A stretch of 6,114 nucleotides of DNA, from positions 1 through 6,114 of the forward strand of contig CAZGTQ010000426.1 in assembly GCA_964528575.1 (NCBI GenBank). The letters are read 5' to 3'. Origin of the DNA: CAZGTQ01 sp964528575 (GTDB lineage Bacteria > Planctomycetota > UBA1135 > GCA-002686595). The position numbers were made by a program, and so were the translations under genes. The notes below the pieces were generated by a model. The model was given only the letters and a program-made list of their open reading frames with translations. It was not told where the DNA came from and made no database searches. Below are positions 1 to 5,794 of this stretch, piece by piece (position 1 is the stretch's first letter; the number at the start of each line of letters is the position of its first letter).

Positions 1-2
1 GC

Positions 3-878
3 GTCGTGGTGCCGCTCGATTCCGCCGTGCTCGACGCGCCGCTGCCGCGCCTGCGGGGCACGCTGCGCCTGCCGCCGGAGCTCGCCGAAGCGGGCCCGCT
101 GCTCAGGCTCGATCTCGTCGAAGCGACGACGGAGCGGCGCCAGGAGGCCGTGCAACTGCGCGGCGACGACTTCGCGCCCGACCCCGCCGACCCGACGCTG
201 CTCGCTTGGGACGCGGGAGAGGTCGCGCCGGGCCTCTGGGTCGTGACTGTGTTCGGCGTCATGCACCGCGTCTCCGTCCGCGTGGCGCCGGCGGGCACGA
301 CGGAGGTGCACGTCGAGCTGCCGCCGCTCGCCGAGGTGCTCGTGCGCGTGCGCGACGCCGCGACGGGCGAGCCGCTGCGGCCGCGCAACGTGAGCTGGTG
401 CGACGGCGATCTCGAGGGGACTGCTCAGACCATATACCTCGCGGCGCCCTGGGACCGAGAGCGGGAGGCGTACGTGCTGGGGACCGTCGCGGGTTCCGTG
501 GGCGTCAGCGTGCGGGACGTCGGCTACCGCGACGTTTCCCTCGTCGTCGACGCGATCGGTGGCCGTCCGACCGAGGTCGTGGTCGAGCTCGAGCGCGCGA
601 GCGGCGTGCGCATACGCCTCGAGGTTGCGGGCGCCGCGATCCCGGTCGACCACTCGTTCTGGTTCGACGTCGACGTGCTTCGCGACGGCGAGCCCACGCA
701 CGAAGGGATGACCAGGTCCGCTCGCAGCGAGGCGACCTACCTGTTCGACGAGCCGGGCAGGGTGCGCCTCGTCTGGCCCGCGCTCGAGGGCTACCGGCCG
801 CTCGAGCCGACGGTCGTGACGATCGAGCCGAACGTCGTGCAGGAGCTCGTCCTCGAGCTCGTGCCGCTCGACGAGTAG
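3..878 (+). CDS. Secreted/surface beta-sandwich repeat protein (carboxypeptidase-regulatory-like), 5' truncated
   Basis: The reading frame is open to the left edge, so only the C-terminal ~291 residues are visible and the true start lies outside the window (GTG codons at 6 and 9 are not convincing starts). The sequence is rich in V, L, E and R and alternates in a beta-strand pattern. At least three consecutive ~90-residue units can be seen. Boundaries are marked by similar strands: TTEVHVELPPLAEVLVRVRD (297-356) and PTEVVVELERASGVRIRLEV (567-626); the last unit ends in VVQELVLELVPLDE. 'VRVRDAATGEPL' is typical of the first strands of carboxypeptidase-regulatory-like domains, which planctomycetes use in long exported proteins. 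No catalytic residues are visible. Its role is unknown, probably structural or adhesive outside the cytoplasm. It ends 13 bases before the stop of the convergent dehydrogenase gene, with no terminator hairpin between them. The fold class is fairly likely; the function is not assigned. Confidence 0.75.
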   Translation, partial: VVVPLDSAVLDAPLPRLRGTLRLPPELAEAGPLLRLDLVEATTERRQEAVQLRGDDFAPDPADPTLLAWDAGEVAPGLWVVTVFGVMHRVSVRVAPAGTTEVHVELPPLAEVLVRVRDAATGEPLRPRNVSWCDGDLEGTAQTIYLAAPWDREREAYVLGTVAGSVGVSVRDVGYRDVSLVVDAIGGRPTEVVVELERASGVRIRLEVAGAAIPVDHSFWFDVDVLRDGEPTHEGMTRSARSEATYLFDEPGRVRLVWPALEGYRPLEPTVVTIEPNVVQELVLELVPLDE

Positions 879-891
879 CCCCGACCGCGCC

Positions 892-1998
892 TCACGCCAT
901 CGCGATCACCGAGCGGATCCCGTCCTGGCGCTCCATCAGCTCGAAGCCGCGGTTGACGTCGTCGAGCGCGATGCGGTGCGACACGAACCCGTCGAGGTCG
1001 ATCTTCCCGTCCAAGTACATGTCGACGAGCTGCGGGACGTGCGTGCGCCCCTTCGCTCCGCCGAAGCTGCCGCCCTGGATGCGCCGGCCCGTGATGAGCA
1101 GCCGCGGCACGACCTGCAACGTCTGGCCCTTGCCCGCGACGCCCAGGATCGTGCACAGGCCCCAGCCGAAGCGCGCCGCCTCGACCGCCTGCGCCATGAC
1201 ATCGACGAGCCCCGTCGCCTCGAACGTGTAGTCCGCGCCCTGGCCGCCGGTCATGTCGAGCACGCGCGCGACCGCGTCGGGCCCGGCGATCACCGAGTCG
1301 GTCGCCCCGGAGCGCCGCGCGAGCTCGAGCCGCTCTTCGGAGCGGTCGATCGCGATGATCCGCTCGGCGCCGCGCAGCTTGCATCCGACGATCGCGCCGA
1401 GGCCGACCATGCCGGCGCCGAAGACCGCGCACTTCGAGCCGGGCTCGACCGCTGCCTTCCACAGCGCCGCCGCGATCCCCGTCGTCGCGCCGCACGCGAG
1501 CAGGCACGCGCTCTCGAACGACGCGCGCGGGTCGATCTTCGCGAGCGCGATCTCGGGCATCACCGTGTACTCGGCGAACGTGCTGGTGCCCATGAAGTGG
1601 CGGATCGGCTCGCCGCCGCGCGACAAGCGCGTCGTGCCGTCGGGGAGCAGCCCACGGCCCTGCTGCTCGCGGATCGCGACGCACATGTTCGTCTTGCCGC
1701 TCGTGCACGTCGTGCAGACGCCGCACTCGGGCGAGAACAGGCACACGACGTGATCGCCCTTCTGCACCGACGTCACGCCCTCGCCGACCGCCTCGACGAC
1801 GCCCGCTCCCTCGTGGCCGAGCACGGTGGGGACGTAGCCCGACGGATCGGCCCCGCTGGCGGTGTACAGGTCGGTGTGGCACACGCCGCACGCGTGGATC
1901 CGCACGAGCGCCTCCCCGCGCTTGGGCGGCGCGAGATCGAGCTCCTGGACGACGAGCGGCTTCCCGAACTCCTCGAGGACGGCGGCACGGATCTTCAT
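892..1998 (-). CDS. Zinc-dependent alcohol dehydrogenase, class III-like (S-(hydroxymethyl)glutathione dehydrogenase family)
   Basis: This complete 368-residue protein is the usual length for NAD-dependent medium-chain alcohol dehydrogenases. The N-terminal GroES-like domain carries the catalytic zinc ligands C40 (in CGVCHTDLYT), H62-E63 (GHEGAGVVE) and C169. The structural zinc lobe has C92, C95, C98 and C106. The Rossmann domain has GAGMVG (194-199), and D218 at the end of the second strand favours NAD over NADP. The segments around 110-125 (IREQQGRGLLPDGTTRL) and 136-145 (MGTSTFAEYT) are characteristic of class III enzymes, which oxidise the formaldehyde-glutathione adduct. R110 aligns with the adduct-binding arginine of human ADH5 and E. 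coli FrmA. However, the conserved 'DPEG' is 'DPSG' here (S53), losing one adduct-contacting glutamate, so the substrate could be another alcohol or thiol adduct. The ATG at 1998 is chosen because MKIRAAVLEE matches family N-termini. It has no Shine-Dalgarno but a -10-like box 7 nt upstream. Confidence 0.95.
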   Translation of the reverse strand: MKIRAAVLEEFGKPLVVQELDLAPPKRGEALVRIHACGVCHTDLYTASGADPSGYVPTVLGHEGAGVVEAVGEGVTSVQKGDHVVCLFSPECGVCTTCTSGKTNMCVAIREQQGRGLLPDGTTRLSRGGEPIRHFMGTSTFAEYTVMPEIALAKIDPRASFESACLLACGATTGIAAALWKAAVEPGSKCAVFGAGMVGLGAIVGCKLRGAERIIAIDRSEERLELARRSGATDSVIAGPDAVARVLDMTGGQGADYTFEATGLVDVMAQAVEAARFGWGLCTILGVAGKGQTLQVVPRLLITGRRIQGGSFGGAKGRTHVPQLVDMYLDGKIDLDGFVSHRIALDDVNRGFELMERQDGIRSVIAMA

Positions 1999-2005
1999 GG
2001 GCGCC

Positions 2006-2032
2006 AGTCTAGGCCGGCTTTCTCGAGTCCAA
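2006..2032 (-). promoter_or_regulatory. Putative promoter of the alcohol dehydrogenase gene, probably leaderless
   Basis: On the minus strand, TAGACT (2011-2006) resembles a -10 box and lies 7 nt before the ATG at 1998. TTGGAC (2032-2027) lies 15 nt further upstream; counted as CTTGGA the gap is 16 nt, close to the usual sigma-70 spacing. A -10 at this distance would start transcription at or next to the start codon, which fits the absence of any purine-rich ribosome site. The motifs are seen directly; the promoter assignment is inference. Confidence 0.5.
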
Positions 2033-2070
2033 GCGAAACCGATTCGCCGCTCGCGAGTCCTTGCGGCGGT

Positions 2071-2079
2071 TGGTACGGT
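2071..2079 (+). promoter_or_regulatory. Weak candidate extended -10 for the four-gene cluster
   Basis: TGGTACGGT (2071-2079) has the TGn extension followed by TACGGT, which matches the -10 consensus at the first two and last positions only. No good -35 is visible at 16-18 nt. It would give a leader of roughly 23 nt that contains the Shine-Dalgarno at 2094-2100. The 111-base gap between the divergent genes must hold the cluster's promoter, but this exact box is tentative. Confidence 0.25.
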
Positions 2080-2093
2080 CGAGCTGCCCTGCC

Positions 2094-2100
2094 GGAGAGG
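2094..2100 (+). promoter_or_regulatory. Ribosome binding site GGAGAGG before the secreted protein
   Basis: GGAGAGG ends 9 nt before the ATG at 2110. It fixes that start and argues against any start further upstream, although the frame stays open for about a kilobase upstream because of the high GC content. Confidence 0.75.
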
Positions 2101-2109
2101 ACGAACGTC

Positions 2110-3039
2110 ATGCACCGCTACGTCATGCCGCTTCTGCTCGCGCTCGTTCCCGCAGCGGCGGCGCACGAGCCGATCGTCGAGACCGTCGGCGCCGAGGCGG
2201 AGAAGGCGCGGGGCGAGGGCCTCGTCAAGGCCAACGTCTTTCGCGTCGACCGGGCGACGACGCTCGTCGAGGCGGCCGTGCGGCTGGGCTTCGACGGCCG
2301 CCAGGAGCTCGGCTTCGGCGTGTACGCCGCGGCCGATGCCGAGGGCCCGTACATGCTGGTCGCGCGCTCGACGCGCGTCGTCGAGGGCCGCGGGGTCGAT
2401 TGGTACGCGAGCGGGCCGCTCGTCGCTCCGCTCGAGTCCGGCGCGCACTGCGTCGTCGCCGTCTCGTTCTCGGGGCGCGCGACCTACTTCTTCGAGGTCG
2501 GCGAGAGCCAGACGACGTCGTTCGGCGAGCAGGTCCGCGCGCTCGCGGGCGGCCGCCATCCGCTGCCGCAGATGCTGCCGGGTGGCGTCGACGACCTCGC
2601 GATCTACCACCAGCGGCTCGTCACGCGGCCGCTGACGCCGGTCGACGCCGAGCCGCGCGAGCTGTCGGTCTCCGCGGGCGGGCGCCAGACGCTCGCCGTC
2701 GAGATGGGGGCCGAGCACGCCGGCAAGCCGTTCGTCGTGTTCGGCACGAGCTCGGGCACCGCGTCGTCGGTGCGCGTCGGCGGGATCGACGTGCCGCTCG
2801 TCCCCGATGCGTACACGAGCGCGCTGCTCGCGTGGAACGGCACGGGCCCGCTCGACCGCGTCGCGGGACGGCTCGACCAGGACGGGCGCGCCGAGGTCGT
2901 GTTCGCGCTCGACGAGTCGACGACGCCCTCGCTCGCGGGCCGGCGGCTGCACCACGTGTTCGCGGTCCTCGACGTGCGCGAGGGACGCACGGTCCTGGTC
3001 GACGTGAGCGTCGCGGCGCCGCTCGACCTCGTTCCTTGA
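2110..3039 (+). CDS. Secreted two-domain beta-sandwich protein, planctomycete type
   Basis: This is a 309-residue protein. Residues 1-18 form a signal peptide (hydrophobic MPLLLALVP core, then AAAA before HEP), without a lipobox cysteine, so the product is probably exported to the periplasm or beyond. Residues ~25-175 form a beta-rich domain that resembles choice-of-anchor/lectin-like modules in planctomycete exported proteins (strands around VEAAVRLGF, ELGFGVYAA, GVDWYASGPL and ATYFFEVG). Residues ~185-309 match a repeat domain recalled from the same group, with SVSAGGRQTL, GKPFVVFGTSSGT, PLVPDAY, LDQDGRAEVVFAL, SLAGRRLHHVFAVLD and the terminal PLDLVP. No enzymatic residues are evident. It is the first gene of the cluster: its stop overlaps the next start as TTGA. 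Its role in the cluster is unknown; a surface or periplasmic binding partner of the membrane proteins is possible. It may also simply share the promoter. Confidence 0.9.
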   Translation: MHRYVMPLLLALVPAAAAHEPIVETVGAEAEKARGEGLVKANVFRVDRATTLVEAAVRLGFDGRQELGFGVYAAADAEGPYMLVARSTRVVEGRGVDWYASGPLVAPLESGAHCVVAVSFSGRATYFFEVGESQTTSFGEQVRALAGGRHPLPQMLPGGVDDLAIYHQRLVTRPLTPVDAEPRELSVSAGGRQTLAVEMGAEHAGKPFVVFGTSSGTASSVRVGGIDVPLVPDAYTSALLAWNGTGPLDRVAGRLDQDGRAEVVFALDESTTPSLAGRRLHHVFAVLDVREGRTVLVDVSVAAPLDLVP

Positions 3040-3371
3040 GCGTGGAGCACCTCGAATCGAGCGAGACCGGCCGCGGCGCGCAGATCGCGATCGGCTTCGG
3101 CATCGGCGCGGGCCTGCACCTCGTCTTCCAGGGGCTCTTCTTCGCGCTCGGGAGCACGCTCGTCGAGCAGGGCACCGACCCGTACGGCCTCACCGTTCTG
3201 CTGCCGTTGTTCTTCATCGGCGGCTCGCAGCTCGTGTACGTGCTGCCCGCGGTCGTCATCGCCTACTGGCGGCGCCGTCCAGGCATCGGACAGGGCCTCC
3301 TGTTGCTCGCGGGCCTGACGTTCCTCATCAACGCGGCGTGCTACGGCGTGATGTTCTTCGGGGCGGCGTGA
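3036..3371 (+). CDS. Small three-helix membrane protein, unknown function
   Basis: The product is 111 residues if it starts at TTG 3036, or 109 from GTG 3042. TTG is preferred because TTGAGC overlaps the previous stop exactly as GTGAGC does at the next two junctions; neither start has a clear Shine-Dalgarno. A short polar, mostly acidic N-terminus is followed by three hydrophobic segments at about residues 16-40, 51-78 and 84-108. The RRRP loop after the second segment suggests that the loop, and therefore the N-terminus, faces the cytoplasm. Glycines are frequent in the helices (IGFGIGAG, FIGGS). I do not recognise the family. Its position between a secreted protein and the Lgt-like protein, with overlapping ends on both sides, makes a membrane accessory or partner subunit likely. 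High GC and overlap-coupled translation support it as a real gene. Confidence 0.75.
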   Translation: MSVEHLESSETGRGAQIAIGFGIGAGLHLVFQGLFFALGSTLVEQGTDPYGLTVLLPLFFIGGSQLVYVLPAVVIAYWRRRPGIGQGLLLLAGLTFLINAACYGVMFFGAA

Positions 3372-4132
3372 GCGAAGCCGTCGCGAGCCCGCTCGTCTCG
3401 TTCGGTCCGCTCTCGCCGCACTTCGTCTTCGAAGCGCTGGCGTACGCGGTCGGCTTCCGCGTCTTCGTGCGCGCGCGGCGCGCCCGCGGCGACGTCGTCG
3501 GCGAGCGCACGCGCTGGTCGGTCGTCGTCGCCGCGATCCTCGGCGCGGCGCTCGGAGCGAAGGCCCTCGCCCTCGCCGCCGAGCCGGCGCTGCTCGGCGA
3601 GCGCTTCTCCGATCCGCGCGCGTTCTTCGAAGGCGGCAAGACGATCGTCGGCGCGCTGCTCGGCGGCTGGCTCGCCGTCGAGGCGACCAAGCGCGTGCTC
3701 GGCGAGCGCCGCCGCACCGGCGACCTGTTCGCCGTCCCGCTCGCGCTCGGCATCGCGCTCGGACGGGTCGGCTGCTTCCTCACGGGCCTCGCCGACCGTA
3801 CGTGCGGCGTGCCGACGAGCGCGCCCGTCGGCATCGACTTCGGCGACGGCGTGCCGCGCCATCCGACGCAACTGTACGAGATCGCGTTCCTCGTCCCGCT
3901 CGCGCTGCTGCTCGCGCGCGCCGCGCAGCGCCCGCACGTCGAGGGCGCCCTCTTCCGCCGCTTCCTCGGCGCGTACCTCGCTTTCCGGCTCGTCGTCGAC
4001 TTCGCGAAGCCGCCGGACGAGTGGCCGGGGCTGAGCGCGATCCAGAGCGCGTGCCTGGGCGGCCTCGCGCTGCTCGCGCTCGACTGGCCGCGGCCCGCGC
4101 CCGCGCACGCGCCGGCGGAGGTTGCGGCGTGA
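3368..4132 (+). CDS. Lgt-like integral membrane protein (prolipoprotein diacylglyceryl transferase superfamily, divergent)
   Basis: This is a 254-residue polytopic protein with hydrophobic segments around residues 18-35, 51-72, 92-104, 122-140, 172-185 and 222-238. True Lgt moves diacylglyceryl from phosphatidylglycerol to the lipobox cysteine of prolipoproteins. Recognisable Lgt landmarks are GGKTIVGALLGG (89-100), aligning with the HGG loop; GRVGCF (132-137), aligning with GRxGNF; and RHPTQLYE (164-171), which is nearly the family consensus. The catalytic set differs. The position of E. coli H103 is V94, N146 is C136 and E151 is L141, while R143 is kept as R133. It is therefore probably not a housekeeping Lgt but a paralogous subfamily acting on, or binding, a phospholipid. 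The start GTG 3368 overlaps the upstream stop (GTGA), and its own stop overlaps the radical SAM start in the same way. This tight coupling suggests joint function. Family is secure; activity is inferred. Confidence 0.85.
   Translation: MSEAVASPLVSFGPLSPHFVFEALAYAVGFRVFVRARRARGDVVGERTRWSVVVAAILGAALGAKALALAAEPALLGERFSDPRAFFEGGKTIVGALLGGWLAVEATKRVLGERRRTGDLFAVPLALGIALGRVGCFLTGLADRTCGVPTSAPVGIDFGDGVPRHPTQLYEIAFLVPLALLLARAAQRPHVEGALFRRFLGAYLAFRLVVDFAKPPDEWPGLSAIQSACLGGLALLALDWPRPAPAHAPAEVAA
4117..4121 (+). promoter_or_regulatory. Ribosome binding site GGAGG for the radical SAM gene
   Basis: GGAGG lies inside the end of the Lgt-like gene, 7 nt before GTG 4129. This near-ideal site confirms the GTGA-overlap start and suggests that the radical SAM protein is translated both by coupling and by independent initiation. 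Confidence 0.8.
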
Positions 4133-5508
4133 GCGTCGAGAAGACCGCCGCGCTGTGCGCGCAGTGCCTGCGGCGCGTGCCGGCGGAGCTGCACTGCGAG
4201 ACGGGCGGCGTCTTCCTCGCGAAGCGCTGCCCCGAGCACGGCCCCGAGCGCGTGCTGCTCGCCGACGACGTCGAGTACTGGCGCCGCGCGCGCGGCGAGA
4301 TCGCGCATGCCGGTCGCGATCCGCTCGTGCGCCACACGCCGGTCGAGTTCGGCTGCCCGTACGACTGCGGCATCTGCGCGGACCATGCGCAGCACGCGTG
4401 CTTGACGATCATCGAGGTGTGCGACGCGTGCGACCTACGCTGCCCGGTGTGCTACGCGTCGAGCGGGCCGGAGCGCCGCTCGTTCCGCTCGCTCGCGACG
4501 ATCGAGTCGATGCTCGACGCGGTCGTGCGCACCGAGGGCGAGCCCGACGTCGTGCAGATCTCGGGCGGCGAGCCCGCCGAGCACCCCGAGATCGCCGCGA
4601 TCCTCGCCGCCGCCAAGCGCCGTCCGATCCGGCACCTGATGCTGAACACGAACGGCACGCGCATCGCGCGCGACGAGGACTTCGCGCGCATGCTCGCCGA
4701 CCTCGGCCCCGGCTTCGAGGTGTACTTGCAGTTCGACTCGCTCGAGAAGGGCGCGCTCGTCGCCCTGCGCGGCGCGGACCTGCGCGACGTGCGCCGGCGC
4801 GCGTTGGAGCGCTTGAACCGGCTCGGCGTGTCGACGACGCTCGTGGTGACGCTGAAGCGCGGCGTGAACGACGACGAGTGCGGCCGCCTCGTCGACTTCG
4901 CCCTCGCGCAGCCGTGCGTGCGCGGCGTCACGTTCCAGCCGATCCAGGACGCCGGCCGCAACGAGCGCTTCGACCCGGCGCGCGACCGCCTGACGCTCAC
5001 CGAGGTCCGTCGCCGGATCTACGAGCAGACCGAGCACTTCACGCCCGACGACCTGATCCCGGTCCCGTGCCACCCCGAGCAGATCGCGATGGGCTACGCG
5101 CTGAAGCTCGGCGGCCGCGTCGTCCCGCTCACGCGCTTCGTCGACCCAGGCGAGCTCGTCCGCAACGCGCCCCCGACGATCGCCTTCGAGCACGTCGCCG
5201 CGTTCGAGCCCGCCCTGCGCCTGTTCTCGACGGGCGCGAGCCCGGCCGCGAGCGCGACGGCGCTCACCGAGCTCCTCTGCTGCCTCCCGCGCGTCGAGGC
5301 GCCCGCCGAGCTGCGCTACGAAAACCTCTTCCGCGTGATCGTGATGCAATTCCTCGACGCCCACACGATCGAGCCCCGCACCGTCCGCGGCGCCTGCGTC
5401 TTCTTCGCGCACCCGGACGGAAGACTGATCCCCTTCGACACGTACAACGTCCTGTACCGCGATCGCCTGGAGAGCGAGCTCTTGGAGCCGCTGCGAAACG
5501 CTCGTTGA
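4129..5508 (+). CDS. Radical SAM enzyme of the MJ0619 / tetraether lipid synthase (Tes)-like family
   Basis: The protein has 459 residues. An N-terminal metal knuckle has C10, C13, C34 and H37 (CAQC...KRCPEHG). It is followed by CPYDCGIC (C76, C80, C83, then C91), a CX3CX2C auxiliary cluster motif, and a second CX3CX2C, CDLRCPVCYA (C101, C105, C108), the canonical radical SAM [4Fe-4S] site. SAM-binding landmarks follow: ISGGEPAEHPE (144-154), LNTNGTRIA (172-180) and VYLQFDSL (198-205). C314 (VPCHPE) and C423 (GACVFFAHPDGRLIPFD) sit where the family places ligands of a further cluster. Two CX3CX2C motifs in tandem distinguish archaeal MJ0619, first described as a pterin methylase and later shown to be Tes, which forms carbon-carbon bonds between lipid tails. 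Bacterial homologues are less well understood. The start GTG 4129 overlaps the previous stop and has a strong ribosome site. Adjacency to an Lgt-like protein favours a lipid substrate. Family secure; exact reaction inferred. Confidence 0.9.
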   Translation: MSVEKTAALCAQCLRRVPAELHCETGGVFLAKRCPEHGPERVLLADDVEYWRRARGEIAHAGRDPLVRHTPVEFGCPYDCGICADHAQHACLTIIEVCDACDLRCPVCYASSGPERRSFRSLATIESMLDAVVRTEGEPDVVQISGGEPAEHPEIAAILAAAKRRPIRHLMLNTNGTRIARDEDFARMLADLGPGFEVYLQFDSLEKGALVALRGADLRDVRRRALERLNRLGVSTTLVVTLKRGVNDDECGRLVDFALAQPCVRGVTFQPIQDAGRNERFDPARDRLTLTEVRRRIYEQTEHFTPDDLIPVPCHPEQIAMGYALKLGGRVVPLTRFVDPGELVRNAPPTIAFEHVAAFEPALRLFSTGASPAASATALTELLCCLPRVEAPAELRYENLFRVIVMQFLDAHTIEPRTVRGACVFFAHPDGRLIPFDTYNVLYRDRLESELLEPLRNAR

Positions 5509-5544
5509 ACCGTTCGCCGGTCCCGCGCGTTCCGCTGTGCCGGC

Positions 5545-5775
5545 ATGAGGCTCCTCCGAGCGAGCTCCCTCGCGCTGCTCGTGGCGCTGACCGCGCCCGC
5601 GGCCGCGCAGACCGACGCGGACGCGCTCCACATCCGCGGCCGCGTCACGGTCACGGCCATCCTCGATCCCGAGTTCATCGTCGGGCCCCTGCGAGCGGAG
5701 GATGGCCGCCGTACCGAGGCGTGGGTGACGCTCTCCGCCGGCTCGAGAGCCCGAGTCGAGCTGCGCTTCGACTGA
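5545..5775 (+). CDS. Small secreted hypothetical protein
   Basis: The product is 76 residues. Residues 1-21 look like a good signal peptide: MRLLR, a hydrophobic core SLALLVALTAP, then AAAQT as the probable cleavage region. The mature part is only ~55 residues, with beta-like strands (IRGRVTVTAIL, AWVTLSAGSRARVELRF), no cysteines and no motif I recognise. It follows the radical SAM stop by 36 nt with no Shine-Dalgarno and no convincing terminator between, so it could be read through from the cluster or stand alone. 'IRGRVTV' recalls the opening of the beta-sandwich repeats in the flanking proteins, so it may be a minimal or decayed relative. The signal peptide is the main reason to believe it is real. 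Confidence 0.55.
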   Translation: MRLLRASSLALLVALTAPAAAQTDADALHIRGRVTVTAILDPEFIVGPLRAEDGRRTEAWVTLSAGSRARVELRFD

Positions 5776-5780
5776 CGCGT

Positions 5781-5786
5781 TAGCAT
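5781..5786 (+). promoter_or_regulatory. Possible -10 box for the gene starting at 5795
   Basis: TAGCAT keeps four of the six -10 consensus positions and lies 8 nt before ATG 5795, which has no Shine-Dalgarno. This is the same arrangement as TAGACT before the dehydrogenase gene and suggests a leaderless transcript. No matching -35 is visible, so it is tentative. Confidence 0.3.
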
Positions 5787-5794
5787 GACGAGCG

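Noticed and set aside
844..862. GAGCTCG repeated with nearby self-complementary sites at the end of the first gene
   Set aside because: It encodes the repeated Glu-Leu-Val codons of a beta strand; there is no stem long enough or T-run for a terminator.
976..2109. Upstream extension of the secreted-protein frame over the dehydrogenase gene
   Set aside because: It would place the signal peptide in the middle of the protein and ignore the GGAGAGG ribosome site. The extra sequence is a shadow of the dehydrogenase coding strand.
1999..2955. Upstream extension of the dehydrogenase frame beyond ATG 1998
   Set aside because: The added residues are low-complexity Arg/Ala/Asp and run antisense to the secreted-protein gene. 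Family N-termini match MKIRAAVLEE, and a promoter-like pair lies just before the ATG.
5516..5544. Possible hairpin GCCGG...CCGGC between the radical SAM gene and the small secreted gene
   Set aside because: It has only a 5-bp stem with a 19-base loop and no T-run; this is expected by chance at such GC content, so it is not called a terminator.
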